64,000 nucleotides of DNA from Streptomyces sp. WM6386 (GTDB lineage Bacteria > Actinomycetota > Actinomycetes > Streptomycetales > Streptomycetaceae). The stretch covers positions 1 through 64,000 of the forward strand of contig NZ_JXTE01000029.1 of the NCBI RefSeq assembly GCF_000972385.1, written 5' to 3'. Position numbers and translations under genes: made by a program. The notes under the pieces are model-generated. The model did no database searches, had not been told where the DNA came from, and saw only the letters and a program-made list of their open reading frames with translations. Positions 17,212-25,153 of the stretch are shown piece by piece. The stretch's first letter is position 1; the number at the start of each line of letters is the position of its first letter.

Positions 17212-18458
17212 CGGAGACGCAGGAGAAGACCGCCGACACCTTCGGCATGCTCACCGACGAGGCCGTCGAGCGCTCCCGCCGCCGCCTCGGCGTCCCCCAG
17301 CCCCAGCGCAACCCCCCGCACAACTACGAGGTGACCCGGGACGGCGTACGCCACTTCGCGTACGGCTACGGCGACGACAACCCCCTCTACTGCGACCCGC
17401 ACCACGCGTCCGGAACCCGGTGGGGCTCGCTCGTCGCACCGCCCACCTTCCTGTACACGATGGGAGAGGACGCCGCCCCGCAGCCGGACCCGCAGACCAA
17501 GGCACTGCTCAAAGGCGACCCCTTCGCCGGGCTCGGCTCCTACCAGGCGGTGATGGAGTTCGAGTGGTGGCGCCCCCTCCGACTCGGCGACCGCTGCCGG
17601 GTGCTGCAGACCCAGGTGGGCGTCCACCTCAAGCCGAGCCGCTTCGGCGGACGCACCGCACACGTCGTCCGCGACTACCTCTACGCCAACGGGCGCGGCG
17701 AGATGCACGCCCTCAGGCGCGGTACGTGGATCAACGCCGAGCGGCACACCTCGAAGAAGCGGGCCAGGGAGCAACTCGTCCAACAGCCCTACACCCCCGA
17801 GCAACTCGCCGAGATCGACGCGGCGTACGCGGCCGAGACCCGGCGCGGCTCTCAACCCCGCTACTGGGAGCACGTCGAGATCGGCGAGGAGCTCCAACCC
17901 CGGGTCAAGGGCCCGCTGACCACCACCGACGTGGTCGTCTGGCACCTGGGCTGGGGCATGCAGCTCACCCCGCCCGGCGCGTTCGGGATCGCCGCGCGGG
18001 TGCGGCGCAAGGCGCCCGGCCTGTATCCGCCGAACCCGCTGAACGTCCCCGACACCGTGCAGCGCCTGCACTGGGAGCCGGAGCGGGCACGGGAGTTGGG
18101 ACTCCCGGGCCCCTACGACTACGGCGGCATGCGCGAGACGTGGCTCTGCCATCTGCTCACCGACTGGATCGGTGACGACGGCTGGCTGTGGAAGCTCCGC
18201 TGCGAGCACCGCAGGTTCAACTACCTCGGCGACACCACCTGGGTACGCGGCACCGTCGTGGACAAACGACAGGTGGACGGGCGGGCCGAGGTGCACATCG
18301 AGGTGCGCTGCGAGAACCAGCGGGGAGAGGTCACCACCCCCGGCACGGCCGTCGTCCTCCTGCCGACTCGCGACCGCGCCGTCGCACTCCCGGCACCGCC
18401 CGCCGACGACCTGGACGGCATGGTCGCCCATGAACTGGCCCGGTGCGCCGTCAACTGA
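17208..18458 (+). CDS. MaoC-like / FAS1-type acyl dehydratase, double hotdog
   Basis: 416 residues, about twice a single hotdog domain. An N-terminal MaoC-type half is seen around residues 20-180 (FAYGYGDDNPLYCDP, LVAPPTF, FEWWRPLRLGDRC), and a second half from about 215 (HVEIGEELQPRVKGPLTTTD to RCENQRGEVTTPGTAVV). It probably hydrates a 2-enoyl-CoA. The second half has a diverged hydratase motif, which is common where one half is catalytic and the other structural. It overlaps the ligase stop by 4 bases. Confidence 0.85.
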   Translation: MTETQEKTADTFGMLTDEAVERSRRRLGVPQPQRNPPHNYEVTRDGVRHFAYGYGDDNPLYCDPHHASGTRWGSLVAPPTFLYTMGEDAAPQPDPQTKALLKGDPFAGLGSYQAVMEFEWWRPLRLGDRCRVLQTQVGVHLKPSRFGGRTAHVVRDYLYANGRGEMHALRRGTWINAERHTSKKRAREQLVQQPYTPEQLAEIDAAYAAETRRGSQPRYWEHVEIGEELQPRVKGPLTTTDVVVWHLGWGMQLTPPGAFGIAARVRRKAPGLYPPNPLNVPDTVQRLHWEPERARELGLPGPYDYGGMRETWLCHLLTDWIGDDGWLWKLRCEHRRFNYLGDTTWVRGTVVDKRQVDGRAEVHIEVRCENQRGEVTTPGTAVVLLPTRDRAVALPAPPADDLDGMVAHELARCAVN

Positions 18459-18475
18459 CAATCCCGGAGGCATAC

Positions 18476-19240
18476 GTGTCGGACGAAGTACTGGTGGAAC
18501 GCCGTGGCGCGATCCAGGTCATCACGATCAACCGCCCGGCGAAGAAGAACGCGCTGGACGCCGGAGTGGCCGCCGGAGTCGCGGCCGCGGTCGACGAACT
18601 CGACGAGTCGGACGAGCTGCGCGTGGGCGTGCTCACGGGCGCGGGCGGCACGTTCTCGGCGGGGATGGACCTCAAGGCATGGCTGCGGGGCGAGACGCCC
18701 GCCATTGAGGGCCGTGGCCTGTGCGGCATCAGCATGACCCCGCCGAACAAGCCGCTGATCGCCGCGGTCGAGGGCTGGGCCCTGGCCGGCGGCTTCGAAC
18801 TCCTGCTGGCCTGCGATCTGGTGGTGGCCGCCCGCACGGCACGGCTCGGCGTGCCCGAGGTGACCCGGTCGCTGGTCGCCCGCGCCGGCGCCGCCCTCCA
18901 TCTGCCGCGCCGCGTCCCGTACGCCATCGCCCTGGAGCTGCTGCTCACCGGGCAACCGATCGACGCCGGACGAGCCGCCGCCCACGGTCTGATCAACCGC
19001 CTCACCGACGAGGGCGGCGCGCTCGCGGGCGCACTGGAACTCGCCGAGACGATTGCGGCCAACGGCCCTCTGGCGGTCGCGGCGACCAAGCGGATCGCCC
19101 GCTCCACCGCCGATTGGACCCTGGACGAGGCGTGGGGCAAGCAGTTCGACATCGCCGAGCCGGTGTTCCAGTCGCACGACGCCCGGGAAGGGGCGGCGGC
19201 GTTCGCCGAGAAACGGCCGCCGGTCTGGAAGGGACGCTGA
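18476..19240 (+). CDS. enoyl-CoA hydratase/isomerase family protein
   Basis: 254-residue crotonase. Oxyanion-hole segments are TFSAGMDLKAW and GWALAGGFELLLACDL. The second segment, LGVPEVTRSLVARAGA, keeps the glutamate of the canonical PEV motif. GTG 18476 is preceded by GGAGG at 18466-18470, fixing the start; an earlier in-frame start at 18443 lies inside the MaoC gene. It may act in parallel with the MaoC hydratase on a different intermediate. Confidence 0.88.
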   Translation: MSDEVLVERRGAIQVITINRPAKKNALDAGVAAGVAAAVDELDESDELRVGVLTGAGGTFSAGMDLKAWLRGETPAIEGRGLCGISMTPPNKPLIAAVEGWALAGGFELLLACDLVVAARTARLGVPEVTRSLVARAGAALHLPRRVPYAIALELLLTGQPIDAGRAAAHGLINRLTDEGGALAGALELAETIAANGPLAVAATKRIARSTADWTLDEAWGKQFDIAEPVFQSHDAREGAAAFAEKRPPVWKGR

Positions 19241-19242
19241 CC

Positions 19243-20388
19243 GTGACGGCGAAAGCCGGAGGCGACGGGGCGTCCGCCAACACGGCGGGACCTCTCGCCG
19301 GCTGCCGGGTCGTCGAGCTCGGCGGCATCGGACCGGGGCCGTTCGCCGGGATGCTCCTGGCCGACCTCGGCGCGGAGGTGGTCCGCGTGGACCGGCCCGG
19401 GCGGGCGGACGAACCGGACGCGGGCGGATCGGCGGACGTGCTCAACCGGGGGAAGCGATCGGTCGTACTCGACCTCAAGCAGCGGGAATCGGCCGCCGCG
19501 CTCCTCCAACTGGTCGAGAGCGCCGATGTGTTGATCGAGGGCTTCCGTCCCGGCGTCACCGAACGTCTCGGCATCGGACCGCACGACTGCCTCGCCCGCA
19601 ACCCCCGTCTGGTCTACGGCCGGATGACCGGCTGGGGCCAGGACGGCCCCCTTGCCGCCGCGGCCGGGCACGACATCACCTACATCGCGCTGACGGGCGC
19701 GCTCGGCGCCATCGGCGACGCGGACGGCCCGCCGCAGGTCCCGCTCAACCTCGTCGGCGACTTCGGGGGCGGCGGCTGCTACCTCGTGATCGGCGTCCTG
19801 GCCGCGCTGCACGCCGCCGCCCGTACCGGACGCGGCCAGGTCGTCGACGCGGCCATCGTCGACGGCACCGCCCACCTCCTCGCCAGCACCTTCGCCAAAC
19901 TCGCCCGCGACGAATGGACCGACGAACGCGGCGTCAACCGCTTCGACGGCGGCTGGCCCTTCTACGCCGTGTACGAGACCAGGGACGGCCGCCATGTAGC
20001 CGTCGGCGCGCTGGAGCGCAAGTTCTACCGGAGCCTGGTCGACCTGCTCGGCCTGGACGTGGACCCGGACCGACAGCACGACCGGTCCCACTGGCCGGAG
20101 CTGCGGCAGGCGCTGGTGAAACGCTTCGCGGAGCGCACCCGTGACGAATGGGCGGAGCTCTTCGAGGGCACCGACGCCTGCGTGGCACCCGTCCTGAGCC
20201 TCACGGAGGCGGCCGCTCACCCCCATCTCGCCACCCGGGGAAGCCTTTTCGTCCGCGACGGAGTGGTCCAGCCCGCCGCGGCTCCCCGCTTCTCGGCGAC
20301 CCCGTCACGTCCGGGCCGTGCGGCCCCGGCCGTCGGCGCGGACACCCGAGCAGTGTTCCGTGACTGGGGTGTGCGGTTCCCCGAGTGA
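19243..20388 (+). CDS. alpha-methylacyl-CoA racemase-like CoA transferase III
   Basis: 381 residues with the racemase signature GIGPGPFAGMLLADLGAEVV at residues 25-44 and the active-site segment GHDITYIALTGALG about 145-158, where the MCR/AMACR catalytic histidine lies. The RVDRPGR stretch fits CoA binding. The enzyme converts 2R- to 2S-methylacyl-CoA so that beta-oxidation of methyl-branched chains can proceed, which points to an isoprenoid or sterol-type side chain. The start is GTG 19243, 2 bases after the crotonase stop. Confidence 0.87.
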   Translation: MTAKAGGDGASANTAGPLAGCRVVELGGIGPGPFAGMLLADLGAEVVRVDRPGRADEPDAGGSADVLNRGKRSVVLDLKQRESAAALLQLVESADVLIEGFRPGVTERLGIGPHDCLARNPRLVYGRMTGWGQDGPLAAAAGHDITYIALTGALGAIGDADGPPQVPLNLVGDFGGGGCYLVIGVLAALHAAARTGRGQVVDAAIVDGTAHLLASTFAKLARDEWTDERGVNRFDGGWPFYAVYETRDGRHVAVGALERKFYRSLVDLLGLDVDPDRQHDRSHWPELRQALVKRFAERTRDEWAELFEGTDACVAPVLSLTEAAAHPHLATRGSLFVRDGVVQPAAAPRFSATPSRPGRAAPAVGADTRAVFRDWGVRFPE

Positions 20389-20419
20389 CCCGACCGACCT
20401 GACCGACCAAGGAGTTGTC

Positions 20420-21562
20420 ATGCGAGACGCCGTCATCGTCGACGCCGTACGCACCCCCATCGGCAAACGCAACGGAACGCTGGCGTCGGTGCACGCGGCG
20501 GACCTGTCGGCCGAGGTGCTCAAGGCGCTCGTCGAGCGCACCGGCATCGACCCGGGCACGGTGGACGACGTGGTCTGGGGCTGTGTCACCCAGATCGGCG
20601 ACCAGTCCAGCAATATCGGCCGGTTCGCCGTGCTCGCCGCCGGCTGGCCCGAACACGTCCCGGCCGTCACCGTCAACCGGGCCTGCGGCTCCAGCCAGCA
20701 GGCGGTCGACCAGTCCGCGCACGCCGTGATGTCGGGACAGTACGACCTGGTGGTGGGTGGCGTGGAGACGATGAGCCGAGTGCCGCTCGGCTCGCACCGG
20801 ACCACGGGACAGCCCTACGGCCCCGCCGCGATCGCCCGCTACGAAGGCTTCGAGTTCAGCCAGGGCATGGGTGCTGAACTCATCGCCGAACGCTGGGGGT
20901 TCACCCGCACGCGGCTCGACGACTTCGCCGCCGGGTCGCACGCGAAAGCAGCCGCCGCGATCGACGCGGGCGTCTTCGACGACCACATCGTGCCGATCGA
21001 GGTCGACGGCGCCAAGTTCACCGTGGACGAGGGGCTGCGGCGCGGAACCTCGGTGGACAGGCTCGCCGGCCTCAAGCCGTCGTTCAAGGAGGACGGCGTG
21101 ATCCACGCCGGGAACTCCTCCCAGATCTCCGACGGCGCGGCCGCCCTGCTCATCACCACCCCGGAGAAGGCCCGTGAACTCGGCCTCACCCCGATCGCCC
21201 GCTACCACTGCGGAGCGGTCAGCGGCGCGGACCCCATCACGATGCTGCTCGGCCCGATCCCCGCGACCGAGAAGGTGCTGCGCCGTTCCGGTGTGGCCAT
21301 CGAGGACATCGGCGTGTACGAGGTCAACGAGGCCTTCGCCCCGGTGCCGTTGGCGTGGCTGGCCGAGACCGGCGCGGACCCCGAGCGGCTCAATCCGCTG
21401 GGCGGGGCGATCGGGGTCGGCCATCCGCTCGGCGGCTCCGGCGCCATCCTGATGACGCGGATGCTCGCCAGGATGCGGCACGAGAACCTGCGTTACGGCC
21501 TCCAGACCATGTGCGAGGGCGGCGGCACCGCGAACGCCACGATCATCGAGCTGCTGCGATGA
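20420..21562 (+). CDS. acetyl-CoA C-acyltransferase (thiolase)
   Basis: 380-residue thiolase with all canonical elements: AVRTPIGKRNG at the N-terminus, nucleophile cysteine in VNRACGSSQQ near residue 91, YEVNEAFAPVPL, GVGHPLGGSGA and the C-terminal cysteine in TMCEGGG. It should release acetyl- or propionyl-CoA from a 3-oxoacyl-CoA. The start is ATG 20420 with AAGGAG about 7 bases upstream. The stop overlaps the start of the DUF35-aldolase fusion. Confidence 0.93.
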   Translation: MRDAVIVDAVRTPIGKRNGTLASVHAADLSAEVLKALVERTGIDPGTVDDVVWGCVTQIGDQSSNIGRFAVLAAGWPEHVPAVTVNRACGSSQQAVDQSAHAVMSGQYDLVVGGVETMSRVPLGSHRTTGQPYGPAAIARYEGFEFSQGMGAELIAERWGFTRTRLDDFAAGSHAKAAAAIDAGVFDDHIVPIEVDGAKFTVDEGLRRGTSVDRLAGLKPSFKEDGVIHAGNSSQISDGAAALLITTPEKARELGLTPIARYHCGAVSGADPITMLLGPIPATEKVLRRSGVAIEDIGVYEVNEAFAPVPLAWLAETGADPERLNPLGGAIGVGHPLGGSGAILMTRMLARMRHENLRYGLQTMCEGGGTANATIIELLR

Positions 21563-23202
21563 GCGCTGTCGAACGTCCCCTGCCCCAACCCACCCTCGCC
21601 AGCGCCGAGTTCTGGAGGTCCGGCGCCGACGGTGTGCTGCGGATCTCCCACTGCGCGGACTGCGGACGGTATTTCCACCCGCCGCTGCCGGTGTGCCCGT
21701 CCTGCCGCGGCCGCTCGGTTGCCCTCGCCCCCGTCTCGGGCAGGGCGGTCGTGGTCGGCTTCAGCGTCAACCACCAGGCCTGGCTGCCGAAGTTCCCGCC
21801 GCCGTACGTCGTCGCCGTGGTCGCCCTCGCCGAGGACGACCGGGCGCGGCTGACCACGAACATCGTGGGCTGCGAGCCGGACGAGGTGCGGGTCGGCATG
21901 CCGGTCCGGGTGCGGTTCGAGCGGCTCGAAGAGGACATCCACATCCCCCTGTTCGCGCCCGACCCGGACACCACGGCACATCCCCTGCCCGAGCCGCGCG
22001 AGGTCCGGGCCCGGCCCATGGCCTCGCCTCGGAAGTATGAGGAGAAGGTCGCGCTGACCGGCGTGGGCCAGTCCCGCGTCGGCCGCCGCCTCATGGTCGA
22101 CCCGCTCACCCTCACCGTCGACGCCTGCCTGGCCGCGGTCGCCGACGCCGGACTCGACCTCGACGACATCGACGGGCTCTCCACCTACCCCGGACCCCGC
22201 CCCGACGGCATGAGCGAAGGCGGAGTCACCGCGCTCACCGAGGCCCTGCAACTACGGCCCACCTGGGTCAACGGGGCATCCGAGGTGCCCGGCCAGATCG
22301 GCTCGATCACCGCCGGGATGCTCGCGGTCGCGGCCGGACTGTGCCGCCATGTGCTGTGCTTCCGTACGGTATGGGAGTCCTCCCACAGCGCCCTCGTCCG
22401 CTCCGGCCGCTGGGAGGCGTCCGGCGGCCGCGCCACCGGCATGTTCGAGTTCCGCGCACCCTTCGGCGCGATGTCGGCGGCCCAGTGGATCGGCTGCAAC
22501 GCCTCGCACTACCTGCACCGCTACGGCGTCGGCCGCGAGGTTCTCGGCGCGATCGCCGTCACCGCGAGGGCGGGCGCGGCACGCAACCCCGAGGCCCTGC
22601 ACCGCGACCCGATGACACTCGACGACTACTTCGACGCCCGCATGATCACCACCCCGTTCGGCCTCTACGACTGTGACGTCCCCTGCGACGGAGCGGTGGC
22701 CGTCGTCGTCTCCGCGATCGAGACGGCGTACGACCGTCCCCGGCCGCCCGTCCTGGTCGAAGGCGTCGGCACGGCGGTGGGGGAACGGCTCAGCTGGGAC
22801 CAGGACACCCTGACCCACACCCCGCAGTCGCTGGGCCCCTCCGCGCACCTGTGGACCCGGACCCACCTCACCCCCTCCGACGTCGACGTGGCCCTCCTCT
22901 ACGACGGGTTCACCTTCAACGCCCTGTCCTGGATCGAGGGCCTCGGCTTCTGCGGTCCGGGCGAGGCGACCGACTTCATCGCCGGCGGCAAGACCATCGC
23001 CCTGGACGGCGACCTCCCCCTCAACCCGCACGGCGGCCAGCTCTCGGCGGGCCGTCTGCACGGCTACGGCTTTGTCCGCGAAGCCATGCTGCAACTGCGC
23101 GGCGACGCGCACGGGCGCCAGGTGCGGGACGCCCGGGTGGCGGTGGCCACCGCGGGCGGGGGAGTGCCGTCGGGGGCGATGCTGCTGAGGAAGGCGGAGT
23201 AG
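21559..23202 (+). CDS. fused DUF35 OB-fold and thiolase-like protein (Ltp2-type retro-aldolase candidate)
   Basis: 547 residues, two domains. Residues 1-145 are a ChsH2/DUF35-type module with a zinc ribbon (Cys32, Cys35, Cys46, Cys49) and an OB fold. Residues about 160-547 are a non-condensing thiolase/SCP-x-like module ending with NPHGGQLSAGRLHGYG. The thiolase nucleophile is absent: the equivalent stretch is VNGASEVPGQ instead of VNRACGSS. In sterol catabolism separate Ltp2 and ChsH2 DUF35 form a retro-aldolase that removes the last side-chain carbons; this chain would hold both parts. It is the last gene of the operon, with ATGA overlap. Confidence 0.82.
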   Translation: MSAVERPLPQPTLASAEFWRSGADGVLRISHCADCGRYFHPPLPVCPSCRGRSVALAPVSGRAVVVGFSVNHQAWLPKFPPPYVVAVVALAEDDRARLTTNIVGCEPDEVRVGMPVRVRFERLEEDIHIPLFAPDPDTTAHPLPEPREVRARPMASPRKYEEKVALTGVGQSRVGRRLMVDPLTLTVDACLAAVADAGLDLDDIDGLSTYPGPRPDGMSEGGVTALTEALQLRPTWVNGASEVPGQIGSITAGMLAVAAGLCRHVLCFRTVWESSHSALVRSGRWEASGGRATGMFEFRAPFGAMSAAQWIGCNASHYLHRYGVGREVLGAIAVTARAGAARNPEALHRDPMTLDDYFDARMITTPFGLYDCDVPCDGAVAVVVSAIETAYDRPRPPVLVEGVGTAVGERLSWDQDTLTHTPQSLGPSAHLWTRTHLTPSDVDVALLYDGFTFNALSWIEGLGFCGPGEATDFIAGGKTIALDGDLPLNPHGGQLSAGRLHGYGFVREAMLQLRGDAHGRQVRDARVAVATAGGGVPSGAMLLRKAE

Positions 23203-23212
23203 CCGCCGCCGC

Positions 23213-23545
23213 TCACGCCGGGCCGTCGAAGGTGACGAAGGGGACACGGTGGCTGATGAGCCTGGCGAACCGGTCCTGGTGCTCGGCGAGTTCGGCGGTG
23301 ACCTCGAAGATCTCCGTGGGACAGCCCTGGGAGGCGACGAGGGTGAGCTCGCCGCGGAGCATGCCGCCCAGGTCGATGGCGTCGGACTTCTTCTGTACGG
23401 CGACCATGACCAGCTTGGCGTGCCACTTCGCCGAGCCGATCACCGCCTGGGACACGGCCGGAGCGCCGGCGGCCTGCCCGTGCAGCTCGGTGAGGCACTC
23501 CGTCACCTTCTCCGCGCCGGAGTCGATACCCCACGCAGCTTCAGC
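23213..23545 (-). pseudogene. 3' remnant of a Zn-dependent alcohol dehydrogenase
   Basis: About 110 codons matching only the C-terminal third of a medium-chain zinc alcohol dehydrogenase (KLVMVAVQKKSDAIDLGGML, then CPTEIFEVTAELAEHQD and the end RLISHRVPF). The catalytic and structural zinc sites and the cofactor loop are missing. The frame continues a few codons to about 23545 and then loses similarity next to the P450 remnant. No full-length start or ribosome site is visible. Confidence 0.7.
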
Positions 23546-23570
23546 CAGATGTGGCGCCCAGACCCGTGGA

Positions 23571-23777
23571 CTACCAGGTGACCGGCAGCTCGTAGATACC
23601 GTACGCCTGCGAGTCCTCCTTGAACTTCAGCTCCGAGACGTCGACCGCGAGCCGCAGGGTCGGTATCCGGCGGAACAGGGTGCTGAAGACGACGTGCAGT
23701 TCGACGCGGGCCAGTTGCTGTCCGACGCACTGGTGCGGTCCCCAGCCGAACGCGGATATGTCGACCGATCGGTACAA
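23571..23777 (-). pseudogene. 3' remnant of a cytochrome P450
   Basis: Only the last 65 or so codons of a P450 are left. The heme loop FGWGPHQCVGQQLARVEL and the tail YGIYELPVTW closely resemble the end of the intact P450 at 57816 (FGWGIHQCLGQQ, ELPVTW). Everything upstream, including the I- and K-helices, is gone. The frame runs straight into a TetR-type palindrome at 23762-23776, as if a deletion joined promoter DNA to the gene's 3' end. Confidence 0.8.
23762..23776. promoter_or_regulatory. candidate TetR-type operator (ACCGATCGGT core)
   Basis: Perfect inverted repeat at 23764-23773 followed by ACAATCA, identical in core and right flank to the site at 52308 read on the other strand. It abuts the truncated P450 and is probably the relic of that gene's control region. 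Confidence 0.5.
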
Positions 23778-23827
23778 TCAATGCTCACGGCGATCCTTGT
23801 GCCCGGGACGCGAGAGCCGGACACGGA

Positions 23828-25015
23828 TCAGCGAGGCTCGCGCGGCAGCCCCAACCCCCGCTCGGCCACCTGGGTCCGCAGGACCTCGTTCGCCCCGCCC
23901 GCGATCGTGTACGCCCGCGAGTACAGATGCGCGTCCTGCCACCAGCCGTCGGCCACCGCCTCCGGGTCCGCCTCGATGAGCAGGCCGTCCGTGCCCTGCA
24001 GACGCAGGCCGAAGTCGGCCAGGTCGTGGTTGAGCTCACTGAAGAAGATCTTGCCCAGGAGGGCGTCGGCCGGCTGCTCCGTGCCGTGCAGCATCCGGGA
24101 CTGCGCCTGGCCGATCATCGCGGCGTTCACCTGCACCCGCGCGGCGAGTTCACCGATCGCCTGCCGGTGGGTGGAGTCGTCGAGCGCGGCCGGTGTCTGC
24201 TCCGCCAGTCGCAGCAGGTCGTCCAGCGCCGCGAACAGCTCCACACCCCGCGCGGCCACTCCGGACCGTTCCCGGCCGAGGCTGCTCATCGCCACCCGCC
24301 AGCCGTCGTTCACCCGGCCGATCACGTTCGCGGCCGGGATCCGGACGCCGTCGAGAAAGACCTCGTTGAAGTCGGTGGTCCCGGTGAGCTCACGCAGCGG
24401 CCGTACGTCGACCCCCGAGCTGCGCATGTCCAGCGCGAACGCCGTGATGCCCTGGTGTTTCGGGACGTCGCCGTCGGTGCGCGCGAGCAGGTAACCCATG
24501 TCGGCGTGCTGCCCGTTGGTCGTCCACACCTTCTGCCCGTCGACCACGAACACGGCGTCGTCGCCCTCGCCCTCACGACGCGCCCTGGTCCGCAGCGCCG
24601 CCAGGTCGCTGCCCGCCTCCGGCTCGCTGAACAGCTGGCACCACACGTCCTCGCAGCTGCGGATGCGAGGCAGGAACCGGGACCGCTGCTCGTCGGTGCC
24701 GAAGTCGATGAGGGCCGCCGAGGCCAGCGAGGCGGCGCCGACCGGAGGCCAGGTGCGGGCGCGTGCGATCTCCTCGGCGACGACGGAGGGTTCGAGGGGG
24801 TGGGCGTCGGGGCGCCCGCCGTACTCCGCCGGCCAGTGGATACCGAGGAACCCCGCCTCGTAGAGCTTGGCGGTCCACTCCCGGATCGCCGGCATCAGGG
24901 CCGGCTCGGGTGCCCGCACCCCTGAGTGGGTCTTGATGCCGGGCGAGTGCTCCGCGACGAAGGCGCGCACTGTGCCCCGGAAGGCCTCCAGCTCGGGTGT
25001 GGACTCCAGTCGCAT
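23828..25015 (-). CDS. acyl-CoA dehydrogenase family protein
   Basis: 395-residue flavoprotein dehydrogenase. Visible motifs are LGIHWPAEYGG, the flavin-binding LFSEPEAGSDLAALRT, VWTTNGQHADM and the C-terminal GANEVLRTQVAERGLGLPR. It creates a 2,3-double bond in an acyl-CoA. ATG 25015 is selected because the long open frame upstream runs antisense through the GntR gene. It is divergent from the GntR regulator with one AGTATACT site between them. Confidence 0.88.
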   Translation of the reverse strand: MRLESTPELEAFRGTVRAFVAEHSPGIKTHSGVRAPEPALMPAIREWTAKLYEAGFLGIHWPAEYGGRPDAHPLEPSVVAEEIARARTWPPVGAASLASAALIDFGTDEQRSRFLPRIRSCEDVWCQLFSEPEAGSDLAALRTRARREGEGDDAVFVVDGQKVWTTNGQHADMGYLLARTDGDVPKHQGITAFALDMRSSGVDVRPLRELTGTTDFNEVFLDGVRIPAANVIGRVNDGWRVAMSSLGRERSGVAARGVELFAALDDLLRLAEQTPAALDDSTHRQAIGELAARVQVNAAMIGQAQSRMLHGTEQPADALLGKIFFSELNHDLADFGLRLQGTDGLLIEADPEAVADGWWQDAHLYSRAYTIAGGANEVLRTQVAERGLGLPREPR

Positions 25016-25056
25016 CGCTGTCGACTCCTCGTCGTCCTGCGGCCGTGGCCGAAATG

Positions 25057-25064
25057 AGTATACT
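25057..25064. promoter_or_regulatory. candidate GntR-type operator (AGTATACT), possible autoregulation
   Basis: Perfect AGTATACT in the 138-base gap between the divergent acyl-CoA dehydrogenase (start 25015) and double GntR gene (start 25154). Location next to the regulator gene supports autoregulation. Confidence 0.6.
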
Positions 25065-25153
25065 TTAACCACGGTGCTGGCCCGTCTGCCAGTACCCGGT
25101 GCCCGTGCCGAATAGACTGGGGATCCGGAATATCCCCTCAGAGGAGTTGGCCC

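Noticed and set aside
23213..23777. Two functional short genes
   Set aside because: Both match only the C-terminal part of much larger enzymes and lack active-site regions and convincing starts.
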